Shown here: one piece after another, positions 25,291 through 34,461 of the stretch | Layout: each line of letters begins with the position of its first letter | Numbering within the stretch: the first letter of the stretch is position 1 | Origin: JAUYQR01 sp963822435 | Lineage (GTDB): Bacteria > Pseudomonadota > Alphaproteobacteria > Rhodobacterales > Rhodobacteraceae | Assembly: GCA_963822435.1 (NCBI GenBank) | Contig: CAWGHN010000004.1 | Span: forward strand, 620,001 to 684,000 | Direction: 5' to 3' | Length of the DNA: 64,000 bases | Program-made: the position numbers and the translations under genes | The notes under the pieces: model-generated | The model's database searches: none | What the model was told of the DNA's origin: nothing | The model's input: the letters and a program-made list of their open reading frames with translations, nothing else

Positions 25291-26931
25291 GCCTGATGGA
25301 ACGCGAAGGGCGCTCAGTGCTGGCGGCGGACCCGGAGTGGTGGCGCGGGGCGGTGATCTACCAGATCTACCCGCGCAGCTACCAAGACAGCAACGGCGAC
25401 GGCATCGGCGATCTGGGCGGCATCGTCACGCGGCTGGATCATATCGCGAGCCTTGGGGCGGATGCGATCTGGATCAGCCCGTTCTTTACCAGCCCGATGA
25501 AGGACTTCGGCTACGATGTCAGCGACTATTGCGACGTCGATCCGATGTTCGGCACGCTGGCCGATTTCGATGCGGTGGTGGCGCGGGCGCATGATCTGGG
25601 CCTGCGGGTGATGATCGACCTTGTGCTGTCGCACACCAGCGACCAGCATCCGTGGTTCGCCGAAAGCCGCAAGGATCGCAGCAACCCCAAAGCCGATTGG
25701 TATGTCTGGGCCGAGCCAAAGCCGGACGGGACGCCGCCGAACAACTGGCTTTCGGTCTTTGGCGGGATCGGCGTGGGAGTGGGACGGGCGGCGCGAGCAG
25801 TATTTCCTGCACAACTTCCTGACCAGCCAGCCCGACCTGAACCTGCACCACGAACCGGTGCAGGAGGCGCTGTTGGACGTGGCGCGGTTCTGGCTGAAGC
25901 GGGGGGTGGACGGGTTCCGGCTGGACACCATCAACTTCTATTTCGCCGACAAGTATCTGCGCGACAACCCCTCGTTGCCGAAGGAGTTGCGCAACGACAG
26001 CATCGCGCCAAGCGTGAACCCGTATAACCACCAGTTGCATCTGTTTTCCAAGAACCAGCCGGAAAACCTGGAGTTTCTGCGCAAGTTCCGCGCCGTCTTG
26101 AACCCCTATAACGCCGCCGCAGTGGGCGAGGTGGGCGACGCGCAGCGCGGGCTTGAGATCATGGCCGAGTATACCTCGGGCGGGGACAAGGTGCAGATGT
26201 GCTACCCGTTCGAGATGTTGCAGCCGACCCGGCTGACCGCGCCGATGCTGGTGGAAACCTTTGCCCGGATGCGGGCGGCGGCGCCGGACGCGTGGCCCTG
26301 CTGGTCCTATTCCAACCACGACACGGTGCGCCATGTCAGCCGCTGGCATCTGACGGACGCGGCGACCAAGCTTTACGCCACATTGCTGGTCACGCTGCGC
26401 GGATCGTTGTGCCTGTATCAGGGTGAGGAGTTGGGGCTGCCAGAGGCCGAATTGCAGCGCGACGAGTTGCAAGACCCCTACGGCATCCAGTTCTGGCCGG
26501 AGTTCAAGGGCCGCGATGGCGCGCGCACGCCGATGGTCTGGGTGACGGACAATGGCGCGGGCGGTTTCACAAGCGGCAAGCCGTGGTTGCCGGTAAAGGC
26601 GCCACACCTGCCGTTGTCGGTGGCGGCACAGACGGGTGAGCCTCGGTCGATGCTGACGCATTACCGCGCGGCGCTGGCGTTGCGCCGGGCACACCCGGTG
26701 CTGCGCACGGGCGCGATGGGGGACATCAGCGCCACGGGCGAGGTGGCAACTTTCAGGCGCAGCGGGGATGAGGAGATCTTCTGCGCCTTCAACCTTGGCG
26801 ACGGCACCGCAGAGGTGGCGCTGCCGATGGGCAAGTGGACGGCAATCGGGGCAGAACTCGGCAGCCAGACGGTGGGGAACGGGCGCGTGACGCTTGGTCC
26901 CTGGGGTGTCTGTCTGGCCAAACGGGACTGA
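25287..26931 (+). pseudogene. aglA: GH13 alpha-glucosidase, frameshifted
   Basis: Starts at GTG overlapping the aglG stop. The first frame has the GH13 region RSYQDSNGDGIGDLGGI and MIDLVLSHTSDQHPW. It loses sense at about 25764, where GGCGGGATC has one G more than needed. The second frame continues SAWEWDGRREQYFLHNFL and carries the nucleophile region GFRLDTINFYFAD, the acid/base AAVGEVGDA and YSNHD. The first frame alone ends at 26027, losing the catalytic residues. Repaired, the enzyme is about 547 aa, normal for oligo-1,6-/alpha-glucosidases, and would hydrolyse imported alpha-glucosides in the cytoplasm. A G-run indel could be an assembly error; all catalytic motifs survive, so decay would be very recent. 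Confidence 0.88.
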
Positions 26932-26943
26932 GGGAGGGATATC

Positions 26944-28029
26944 ATGGCGGAACTTCTGCTGAAGGACGTGGAGAAGGCTTACGGCGAGGTGAAGGTGTTG
27001 AAAGACATCAACCTCGACATCAAGACGGGCGAGTTGATCGTGTTCGTCGGGCCTTCGGGGTGTGGAAAATCAACGCTGCTGCGGATGATCGCGGGCCTTG
27101 AAAAGATCACCGGGGGTGATTTTTCCATCGACGGCGTGCGGATGAACGACGTGCCGCCCGCACAGCGCGGCATCGCGATGGTGTTCCAGTCTTACGCGCT
27201 TTACCCGCACATGACGGTGCGCGACAACATGTCGTTCGCTTTGAAGATCGCCAAGAAAAGCCCCGAGGAAATCAAGGCGGCCGTCGACAAGGCGGCGCGC
27301 ATCCTGCAATTGACGCCGTATCTGGACCGTCTGCCAAAGGCGCTGTCCGGCGGCCAGCGGCAGCGGGTGGCGATCGGGCGCAGCATCGTGCGCGACCCGA
27401 AGGTGTATCTGTTCGACGAGCCGCTTTCCAACCTTGACGCCGCCTTGCGGGTGGCGACGCGGATCGAGATTGCGCAGTTGAAGGAGGCGATGCCGAATTC
27501 CACGATGGTTTACGTCACACATGACCAGGTCGAGGCGATGACACTGGCATCCCGTATCGTGGTGCTTGCGGGCGGCGGGATCAGCCAGGTCGGCAGCCCG
27601 CTGGAGCTGTATGAGCGCCCCGAGAACGAGTTTGTCGCGCAGTTCATCGGCAGCCCGTCGATGAACCTGATGACCGGCGAGGTGGTGGAGACCGGCGCGA
27701 TCACCACGGTCAAGCTGGATAACGGCGGGGTGGCGCGGTCTGCGGTGCCGACGATTGCGTCGGACAAGGGGCTGAAGGTCAAGATCGGCGTGCGGCCGGA
27801 GGATTTCATCGAGACCACGGGCGAAGCGATCTTTACCGGCGACGTGGAGATCACCGAGGCGCTTGGCGAGGTGACGCTGCTCTACTTCAAAAAGCAGGGC
27901 GACGGGCATCAGGTGGTGGGCAAGCTGCCCGGCATCCGGTCGGAATTGCGTCGAACCACGGTCAGCCTGACGGCCGATCCGAAGAAGGTGCATCTGTTCG
28001 CCAATGGCCGGTCGCTGCTTTACCGCTAG
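26944..28029 (+). CDS. aglK: Alpha-glucoside ABC transporter ATP-binding protein
   Basis: 361 aa, MalK/UgpC-like. Walker A is GPSGCGKST, the signature LSGGQRQRVAIGRSIV and Walker B VYLFDEPLSNLD. The H-loop is YVTHDQVEAMTLA, and a C-terminal TOBE/OB-type regulatory domain covers about residues 240-361. It powers the AglFG channel. GGGAGGG before the ATG, 12 bp after aglA. The stop overlaps the stop of a small minus-strand gene by 3 bp. Confidence 0.94.
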   Translation: MAELLLKDVEKAYGEVKVLKDINLDIKTGELIVFVGPSGCGKSTLLRMIAGLEKITGGDFSIDGVRMNDVPPAQRGIAMVFQSYALYPHMTVRDNMSFALKIAKKSPEEIKAAVDKAARILQLTPYLDRLPKALSGGQRQRVAIGRSIVRDPKVYLFDEPLSNLDAALRVATRIEIAQLKEAMPNSTMVYVTHDQVEAMTLASRIVVLAGGGISQVGSPLELYERPENEFVAQFIGSPSMNLMTGEVVETGAITTVKLDNGGVARSAVPTIASDKGLKVKIGVRPEDFIETTGEAIFTGDVEITEALGEVTLLYFKKQGDGHQVVGKLPGIRSELRRTTVSLTADPKKVHLFANGRSLLYR

Positions 28030-28145
28030 AACAGCGACAGCACGCCCAGCCACAGCAGGCTTGACGCGCCCGCGACCAGCGCCGGCACCCAGAGGGTGAG
28101 GCGCGGCGCGGGTGCTTGTTTCTTTGCGGGTTTGGCAGGCTGCAT
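28026..28145 (-). CDS. 39-aa single-span membrane protein
   Basis: A short frame encodes a basic, Pro/Ala/Lys-rich N-terminus (MQPAKPAKKQAPAPRL) followed by one hydrophobic segment of about 21 residues and an end in SLF. This is a positive-inside single-pass pattern that chance rarely gives. It ends tail-to-tail with aglK, overlapping its stop codon, and is divergent from the next gene. Just upstream lies a 7-bp inverted repeat ATTAACC/GGTTAAT (28152-28185) that could hold a promoter or operator. I do not know the family. Confidence 0.55.
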   Translation of the reverse strand: MQPAKPAKKQAPAPRLTLWVPALVAGASSLLWLGVLSLF

Positions 28146-28191
28146 GGCTTGATTAACCGCATGGAAAGGTTTCAGCGGGGTTAATGCCGCG

Positions 28192-28998
28192 ATGGAAACC
28201 GTTGCGGATGATGTCTTTTTGCCATTGCAGCAAAGCGCGCCCTATGCGGCCGCGGCGCGGCTGTCGGGCGCGCGGGTGATCGAGGTTGACTTGGCGGTCG
28301 GGCGGGCGCTGGTGGTGGAACGCGGGCGGGGTCGGCTGATCTCGCGCGGTCCGGTCTGGGTGGCGGGGGCTCATGAGGCGGACAAGCGCCGTGCCTTGCG
28401 CCGGTTCGCGCGCTGGCCGGGGGTGACGGTCGTGACGCCGGAGACGGCGGTGGCGGGCGTCGGGCTGATCCCGCTGGTCACGCCGATGCACCATGCGGTC
28501 TGGGATCTGGCGGGCGATCTGCGGGCGGGCCTTGATGCCAAGTGGCGCAACCATCTGGTAGCGGGCGAACGGCGCGGGCTTGGGTTCGACCGGGACCGCG
28601 ACGGTGCGCTGGCCGGGTTGATCAAGGCGGAGGCGGTGCAGCGCCGGGCGCGTGGCTATCAGGCGCTGCCGGCGGCGTTCAGCGCCGCTTTGCCGCTGGA
28701 AAGCCTGCGGTTGTGGGAGTGGCGCTGGCAGGGGCAGGTCGCGGCGGCGATGTGTTTCGTGCGCCATGGCGCGACGGCGAGTTATCACATGGCATGGGCT
28801 GCCCCGGCGGCGCGTGGGCTGGCCGTGCATCAGGCGATGCTGTGGCAGGCGGCGCTGGCGTTGCGCGGCGAAGGGGTGCGGTGGCTTGACCTTGGATCGG
28901 TGAACAGCGAAGACGCGCCGGGGTTGGCGGCGTTCAAGCTGGGCACCGGGGCGGGGCTGCGAAAGCTGGGTGCGACGATGCTTGTGCTGCCGGGATAG
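28192..28998 (+). CDS. GNAT/FemAB-like N-acyltransferase
   Basis: 268 aa, cytoplasmic. The C-terminal half resembles the acyl-CoA N-acyltransferase fold: GLDAKWRNHLVAGERRGLGF, then AAMCFVRHGATASYHMAW and WLDLGSVNSEDAPGLAAFKLGTG, the last very like the FemAB/BioF2 motif. The substrate is unknown. It starts 46 bp from the small minus-strand gene, with divergent promoters implied. The next gene starts 51 bp later and could be co-transcribed. Confidence 0.65.
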   Translation: METVADDVFLPLQQSAPYAAAARLSGARVIEVDLAVGRALVVERGRGRLISRGPVWVAGAHEADKRRALRRFARWPGVTVVTPETAVAGVGLIPLVTPMHHAVWDLAGDLRAGLDAKWRNHLVAGERRGLGFDRDRDGALAGLIKAEAVQRRARGYQALPAAFSAALPLESLRLWEWRWQGQVAAAMCFVRHGATASYHMAWAAPAARGLAVHQAMLWQAALALRGEGVRWLDLGSVNSEDAPGLAAFKLGTGAGLRKLGATMLVLPG

Positions 28999-29049
28999 TT
29001 GCGCGGGCGCGGTCTTCGGGGCAGGGTGGCAGCCGGGGGAGTGTGCACG

Positions 29050-29835
29050 ATGACAGTTGTGACAGAGGCAATGGTCGCGGCCTATCAGCGCGACGGGGCG
29101 GTGCTGGTCAAGGGGCTTTGGGCCGATTGGGTGGAGCCGCTGCGGGCCGGGATTGCGCGCAACATGGCGAACCCGACGCACCAGCTGGCCACGCTGAAGC
29201 CGGGCGAGCCGGGGTATTTCTTCGACGACTACTGCAACTGGACCAAGATCCCGGAGTTTGGCGAGGTGATCCGACGCTCGGACGTGGCCGACGTGGCCGC
29301 AAGGCTGATGGGCTCGGACCATGTGCAGATGTTTCATGATCATGTGCTGGTCAAGGAACCCGGTACGACAAAGCCGACGCCGTGGCACACCGACGGGCCG
29401 TATTACTTTGTCGAGGGGCGGCAGACGGTCAGTTTCTGGTCGCCGCTGGACCCGGTGCGCGAGGCGACGCTGCGCTGCGTGGCGGGCAGCCACCTGTGGG
29501 AAAAAGACGTGCTGCCGACCCGTTGGCTGAGCGAGACGGACTTCTATCCCGAGGCGGGTGATTACATCCCCGTGCCGGACCCCGAGGCCGAGGGGATGCA
29601 GATCCTTGAGTGGGAGATGGAGCCGGGCGACGCGGTGGCATTCAACTTTCGCACGCTGCACGGCACGCGCGGCAACACCACGACGCAGCGGCGGCGGGCG
29701 TTTTCGCTGCGGCTGGTCGGCGGGGATGCGCGCTATGTGGAGCGGCCGGGGCCGACCTCGCCGCCGTTTCCGGGGCATGGGATGCAGGCTGGCCAGCGGC
29801 TGCGGGAGGACTGGTTCCCGGTGTTGCGGCAATGA
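29050..29835 (+). CDS. Phytanoyl-CoA dioxygenase (PhyH) family protein
   Basis: 261 aa Fe(II)/2-oxoglutarate dioxygenase. The iron-binding HxD is in TPWHTDGPYYF (about residue 117) and the distal histidine in FRTLHGTRGN, followed by the 2OG-binding arginine in RRRAFSLRLVGGD. It would hydroxylate an aliphatic substrate that sequence does not reveal. I chose the ATG at 29050 because the alignable part begins there. The stop overlaps the next start (ATGA). Confidence 0.88.
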   Translation: MTVVTEAMVAAYQRDGAVLVKGLWADWVEPLRAGIARNMANPTHQLATLKPGEPGYFFDDYCNWTKIPEFGEVIRRSDVADVAARLMGSDHVQMFHDHVLVKEPGTTKPTPWHTDGPYYFVEGRQTVSFWSPLDPVREATLRCVAGSHLWEKDVLPTRWLSETDFYPEAGDYIPVPDPEAEGMQILEWEMEPGDAVAFNFRTLHGTRGNTTTQRRRAFSLRLVGGDARYVERPGPTSPPFPGHGMQAGQRLREDWFPVLRQ

Positions 29836-30833
29836 GCGAACCCGTCGCACGGCACCGCCCGAAGATGTACCCGCCACCAGAATTTCCGCCACGGCGGGCC
29901 AAGCTGTTTGCCCGCACGCCCCCGGTGGCGTTTTCGGTGATCCTTGGCCTTCTTGGGCTGGTGCTGGCGTTGCGCGCCGGGCTGGCGGCGGCGGCATTGC
30001 CAGCCGGGCCGGCCGATCTGCTGGCCGGGGTTGCGGTGGCCCTTTGGGTCTTTGCGGTTGTTGCCTACGGGACCAAGCTCATGCGCCGCCCCGGCACGAT
30101 CATGGAGGATCTGCGGGTGCTGCCCGCCCGCGGCGGAATAGCGGCGGCAACGATGGGCGGCATGGCGGTGGCGGCGATCGTGGCGCCCTTTGCGCCAACG
30201 CTGGGCTGGGCGGTGCTGGTGGTGGCGCTGGTGGCGCATGTCGGCCACGCGGTCCTGTTGCTGGTGCTGTTGTGGCGGTTGCCCCCCGAGGCGCGCGTGA
30301 TGAACCCGACGTTTCACATGACGCTGGTTGGCCCGATCGTGGGCGGCATCGCGGCGGCCGCGCTTGGCAACCCGGTGCTGGCGAGCCTGCTGTTCGTGGC
30401 GACCCTGCCGATTGCCGCCGTAATCTGGGCGATCAGCATCCTGCGGCTGCGGACGGACCAACCGCCCGCGCCGCTGCGACCCTTGCTGGCCATCCATCTG
30501 GCCCCGGCGGCGGTGCTGGCCAGCGTAGCGGGGGTGATCGGGCAGGACCGCTATGAGCTGGCGCTTTTGATCTTGGCGCTGATCATCGCGGCAGGCCTTG
30601 TGTTGAGGCTGCGCTGGATCATGGCTGCGGGCATGTCGCCGCTGTGGGGGGCGTTCAGCTTTCCACTGGCGGCGCTGACCGGGGCGATGCTGGGCCGGGG
30701 CGGGGCCTGGGCCGTGCCGGGCCTTGCGATGCTGGCGCTGAGCCTTGCAACCATCCCGGCGCTGGTCTGGCTGGTGCTGAAGGACTGGCCGGGGGGCAAG
30801 CTGGCGGCGCGAACCAACGCGGCGGAAGCCTAA
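29832..30833 (+). CDS. TehA/SLAC1-like membrane transporter
   Basis: 333 aa with about ten hydrophobic segments. The YGTKLMRRPGTIMEDLRVLP segment and HMTLVGPIVGGIAAA fit the TehA/SLAC1 family of anion channels, called tellurite-resistance transporters for historical reasons. The start overlaps the PhyH stop, so the two are co-translated, but no functional link is evident. It ends two bases before the stop of the convergent amidotransferase gene. Confidence 0.75.
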   Translation: MSEPVARHRPKMYPPPEFPPRRAKLFARTPPVAFSVILGLLGLVLALRAGLAAAALPAGPADLLAGVAVALWVFAVVAYGTKLMRRPGTIMEDLRVLPARGGIAAATMGGMAVAAIVAPFAPTLGWAVLVVALVAHVGHAVLLLVLLWRLPPEARVMNPTFHMTLVGPIVGGIAAAALGNPVLASLLFVATLPIAAVIWAISILRLRTDQPPAPLRPLLAIHLAPAAVLASVAGVIGQDRYELALLILALIIAAGLVLRLRWIMAAGMSPLWGAFSFPLAALTGAMLGRGGAWAVPGLAMLALSLATIPALVWLVLKDWPGGKLAARTNAAEA

Positions 30834-30835
30834 GG

Positions 30836-31531
30836 TCAGATCAGCCCGACCCAGGCGCGCGCAAGAGCAAGGCCGTGCGCATCGGCGGCATGGCCTTTGA
30901 TCGCGGCGAGGGTATCGTGGCGCGCCAACCAGCCCTTGGACATGCCGTCCATCGCTTCGGGGAACCGATGGGTCCAGTCGGCGACGACGGCACGGCTGGC
31001 CTCGAAATGAAACTGCGTGCCATAGGTGGCGCGGCCGATGCGGAAGGCCTGATTGCGGGCGGCATCGGTGGCGGCCAGATGCGCGGCATCCCCTGGGAGG
31101 GTAAAGGTGTCGGAGTGCCACTGGAAGATCGGGAACCGGTCCGGCAGAACCGATAGAACCGGATCGGCGCGGCCATGATCGGTCAATCCGACATCGACCC
31201 AGCCAAACTCGGGCGCGGTGCCAAGGTGGTTTTCGGCACCATACGCCCGCGCCAGAAGCTGCGCGCCAAGACAGATGCCAAGAACGGGCTTGTCGGCATT
31301 CGTATAGGCGGCCATCAGGCGGGCGAGGTCAGGCAGGTAGGGGTGCGTGTGGTCATCGGTCGCCGCCTGTTCACCACCGAACACCACCAGCGCGTCGGCA
31401 TCGGTGTCGGTTGGCAGGGGATGCCCGGCCCAGGGTTTCCACAGGTCAATCAGGGCGGCGCGTTCATGCAGCGCCACACCGACCTGACCGTGGTGCGTGA
31501 TGCGGGTGATTTCGATGATTGCGACGCGCAT
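30836..31531 (-). CDS. Class I glutamine amidotransferase-like protein
   Basis: 231 aa. The catalytic cysteine is in VLGICLGAQLLA (about residue 85), and the histidine and glutamate in YGTQFHFEAS (about 170), so the triad is complete. It stands alone without a synthetase domain, as in YfeJ/GuaA-like stand-alone GATase1 proteins. It is divergent from guaB, but GMP synthetase itself is not in the window. The glutamine-dependent partner reaction is unknown. Start chosen at MRVAIIEITRITHHG. Confidence 0.85.
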   Translation of the reverse strand: MRVAIIEITRITHHGQVGVALHERAALIDLWKPWAGHPLPTDTDADALVVFGGEQAATDDHTHPYLPDLARLMAAYTNADKPVLGICLGAQLLARAYGAENHLGTAPEFGWVDVGLTDHGRADPVLSVLPDRFPIFQWHSDTFTLPGDAAHLAATDAARNQAFRIGRATYGTQFHFEASRAVVADWTHRFPEAMDGMSKGWLARHDTLAAIKGHAADAHGLALARAWVGLI

Positions 31532-31674
31532 TCGGGCCCCGGTGGCTGATCTCGGCACAATCTGCACGGGCCGCGTTGGGGTGCAAGCGCAAGATGCGGG
31601 ATTTGCCCTTGCCAAGCGCGCCACCGCGTGAAAAGGGGAACCGCCAAACGATGCCACCTCCGAAGGGATATTCC

Positions 31675-33123
31675 ATGGAGATTCGTGAGGCTCTCACATT
31701 CGACGACGTGCTTCTGGTTCCGGCCGCTTCCAGCGTGCTGCCATCGGATGCGGACACCTCGACCTTTGTTACGCAGTCGATCCGGATGAACATTCCGCTT
31801 TTGTCCAGCGCGATGGATACCGTGACCGAAGGCCGCATGGCGATAGCGATGGCGCAGGCGGGCGGGATCGGCGTGATCCACCGCAACCTCGACCTTGAGG
31901 CGCAGGCGCGCGAGGTGCGGCGGGTGAAGCGGTTCGAAAGCGGGGTGGTGTATCAACCGATCACGTTGACGCCGGACCAGACGCTGGCGGATGCCAAGGT
32001 GCTGATGGAACGCTATTCGATCACCGGTTTTCCGGTGGTTGACGACCGGGGCCGTGTGGTCGGCATCGTGACCAACCGCGACATGCGGTTTGCCAGCGAC
32101 GACCGCACGCCGGTGCGCGCGATGATGAGTTCGGAAAACCTTGCTGTGCTGCGCGAGCCGGTGGACCGGGCCGAGGCGATCAGCCTGATGAAGGCGCGGC
32201 GGATCGAAAAGCTGCTGGTAACGGACGGGCAGGGCAAGCTGACCGGCCTTCTGACGCTGAAGGACACCGAGAAATCGGTCTTGAACCCGCAGGCCTGCAA
32301 GGATGAACTGGGCCGGTTGCGGGTGGCGGCGGCCTCGACCGTGGGCGATGCGGGCTTTGAGCGCAGCCAAGCGTTGATCGAGGCGGGCGTCGACATGGTG
32401 GTGATCGACACCGCGCATGGCCACAGCGAAGGCGTGGCGCGCGCGGTGGAGCGGATTAAGGCGCTGTCGAACGCGGTGCAGGTGGTGGCCGGCAACGTCG
32501 CCACCGGCGAGGCGACGCGGGCGCTGATTGGCGCGGGTGCGGATGCGGTGAAGGTGGGCATCGGGCCGGGCTCGATCTGCACGACGCGGATCGTGGCGGG
32601 CGTGGGCGTGCCGCAATTGACCGCGATCATGGATGCGGCCCGGGCGGCCGGGGATATCCCGATCATTGCGGACGGCGGGATCAAGTATTCCGGTGATTTC
32701 GCCAAGGCGATTGCGGCGGGCGCGTCCTGCGCGATGGTCGGATCGGCGATTGCGGGAACCGACGAAAGCCCCGGCGAGGTAATCTTGTGGAACGGGCGTT
32801 CCTACAAGGCCTACCGCGGAATGGGCAGCCTTGGTGCGATGGCACGGGGGTCGGCGGACCGCTATTTCCAGAAGGACGCGGCCAGCGACAAGCTGGTGCC
32901 CGAAGGGATTGAGGGGCAGGTGCCCTACAAGGGTTCGGCACAGGCAGTCATTCACCAGATGGTCGGCGGCCTGCGCGCGGCGATGGGATACACGGGCTGC
33001 GCGACCGTGGCCGACATGCGGACAAAGTGCGAGTTTGTGCGGATCACCGGGGCAGGGTTGAAGGAAAGCCATGTCCACGACGTGCAGATCACCCGGGAAA
33101 GCCCGAACTACCGTGTGATGTAA
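31675..33123 (+). CDS. guaB: Inosine-5'-monophosphate dehydrogenase
   Basis: 482 aa. It oxidises IMP to XMP with NAD+, the committed step to GMP. The N-terminal signature EALTFDDVLLVPAASSV is followed by a CBS-domain pair (about residues 90-205) and the catalytic cysteine loop GPGSICTTRIVAGVG (about 300). The flap residues are in YRGMGSLGAM. Length is normal. No purine riboswitch is visible in the 143-bp gap to the divergent amidotransferase gene. The RNA methyltransferase gene follows 40 bp later. Confidence 0.97.
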   Translation: MEIREALTFDDVLLVPAASSVLPSDADTSTFVTQSIRMNIPLLSSAMDTVTEGRMAIAMAQAGGIGVIHRNLDLEAQAREVRRVKRFESGVVYQPITLTPDQTLADAKVLMERYSITGFPVVDDRGRVVGIVTNRDMRFASDDRTPVRAMMSSENLAVLREPVDRAEAISLMKARRIEKLLVTDGQGKLTGLLTLKDTEKSVLNPQACKDELGRLRVAAASTVGDAGFERSQALIEAGVDMVVIDTAHGHSEGVARAVERIKALSNAVQVVAGNVATGEATRALIGAGADAVKVGIGPGSICTTRIVAGVGVPQLTAIMDAARAAGDIPIIADGGIKYSGDFAKAIAAGASCAMVGSAIAGTDESPGEVILWNGRSYKAYRGMGSLGAMARGSADRYFQKDAASDKLVPEGIEGQVPYKGSAQAVIHQMVGGLRAAMGYTGCATVADMRTKCEFVRITGAGLKESHVHDVQITRESPNYRVM

Positions 33124-33163
33124 TCTACATGCAGGTCAGACCCTTGCACGTCGAAGTTAAAGC

Positions 33164-34315
33164 ATGACTCCGGGCGCGCGTGCGGCGGCGGCGATTGCCG
33201 TGCTTGACCACTATCTGGCGGACGAACCGGTGGAGCGGGCCTTGACGAACTGGGGCCGGGCCAGCCGGTTTGCAGGGTCGGGTGACCGGGCGGCGGTGCG
33301 CGATCTGGTGTTTGACGCGCTGCGCTGTAAGCGGTCTCATGCGGCGCTTGGTGGGGCAATGACGGGGCGCGGGCTGATCCTTGGCGGTGTGCGGGCGTCT
33401 GGCGGCGACGAAGATGCGCTGTTCACCGGCGAGGGCCATGCGCCTGCCAAGGTGGCGCCGGACGAGACCGGTCGCGCGCCGGTCGGGGCCGCGGCGCTGG
33501 ATGTGCCGGACTGGCTGTTGCCAGCGCTTGAGGCGAGCCTTGGAGATGCGACAGGGCCGGTTCTGCATGCCCTGCAATCGCGCGCGCCGGTGTTCCTGCG
33601 CGTGAATCTGCGCAAGACCACGCTGGCTCAGGCGCTGGCAAGGCTTGCGGGCGAGGAGATCGCGGCCAAGCCGCATCCGCTTGCCACGAGCGCGCTGGAA
33701 GTTACTGGCAACGCACGTAAAATCCAGACCAGTGAGAGCTTTCTGACCGGGCTGGTGGAGTTGCAGGACGCAAGCTCGCAGGCGGTCGTCGAGGCGCTGC
33801 CGCTGCGCGACGGGATGCGCGTCTTGGACCACTGCGCGGGCGGCGGCGGCAAGACGCTGGCGATGGCGGGGCAGGCCCGGATCACGATCTGGGCGCATGA
33901 CGCCAACCCGCGCCGGATGGCCGACCTGCCGGAGCGTGCGCGACGGGCCGGCGTGGTTGTGTCATTGACCGAGGCACCGGAGACCCTGGCGCCCTTTGAC
34001 CTTGTGCTGGTCGATGCGCCGTGTTCCGGGTCTGGCAGTTGGCGGCGGGATCCGGCAGGCAAATGGGCGCTGACCGAAGCGCGTTTGGCAGAGGTTGTGA
34101 CTGTGCAGGCCGAAATCCTGGCGCGGGCGGCAAGGATGGTCGGCCCAGGTGGGACATTGGCCTATGCGACCTGTTCGCTTTTGGCGCAAGAGAACGAAGG
34201 CCAGCTCAGCGCCTTTGTGGCGGCGCATCCCGGCTGGACTTTGGGCTTGATGCAGCGATTCCTGCCGACGCGGGGGGGCGATGGCTTCTTTGTCGCGCTG
34301 TTGACGCGAGCCTGA
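33164..34315 (+). CDS. RsmB-like rRNA m5C methyltransferase
   Basis: 383 aa, SAM-dependent RNA cytosine-5 methyltransferase of the RsmB/NOP2 family. An N-terminal NusB-like helical part (about 1-70) precedes the Rossmann domain. SAM motif I is VLDHCAGGGGKTLAMA. The two cysteines that define the family are in VDAPCSGSGSW (motif IV) and YATCSLL (motif VI). The likely target is 16S rRNA. The start ATG is weakly preceded by purines. It is probably co-transcribed with guaB. Confidence 0.88.
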   Translation: MTPGARAAAAIAVLDHYLADEPVERALTNWGRASRFAGSGDRAAVRDLVFDALRCKRSHAALGGAMTGRGLILGGVRASGGDEDALFTGEGHAPAKVAPDETGRAPVGAAALDVPDWLLPALEASLGDATGPVLHALQSRAPVFLRVNLRKTTLAQALARLAGEEIAAKPHPLATSALEVTGNARKIQTSESFLTGLVELQDASSQAVVEALPLRDGMRVLDHCAGGGGKTLAMAGQARITIWAHDANPRRMADLPERARRAGVVVSLTEAPETLAPFDLVLVDAPCSGSGSWRRDPAGKWALTEARLAEVVTVQAEILARAARMVGPGGTLAYATCSLLAQENEGQLSAFVAAHPGWTLGLMQRFLPTRGGDGFFVALLTRA

Positions 34316-34395
34316 GCGGTGTGACACAACCCGAACGGGAAGCGGCGCAGTGTCCACGGCCCATGTCGTGGAAATGCGGCTTTGTCATGCGCGGA

Positions 34396-34410
34396 TTAAA
34401 CATCGGTTAA
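34396..34410 (+). promoter_or_regulatory. CtrA-box-like site TTAA-N7-TTAA before cckA
   Basis: TTAAACATCGGTTAA matches the CtrA recognition sequence exactly and lies 51 bp upstream of the proposed cckA GTG. CckA is the histidine kinase that feeds phosphate to CtrA through ChpT, so this site would close a feedback loop. The site is seen; binding is inferred. Confidence 0.65.
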
Positions 34411-34461
34411 CCAATTTCGCGACCTATGACGAGCAGGCGAAGTGTAAAGAGGAGCTTGCTG

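Noticed and set aside
28153..29997. A 614-codon minus-strand frame opposite the acyltransferase and PhyH genes
   Set aside because: Low-complexity Arg/Pro/His protein; the plus-strand genes have catalytic motifs and overlapping start/stop codons.
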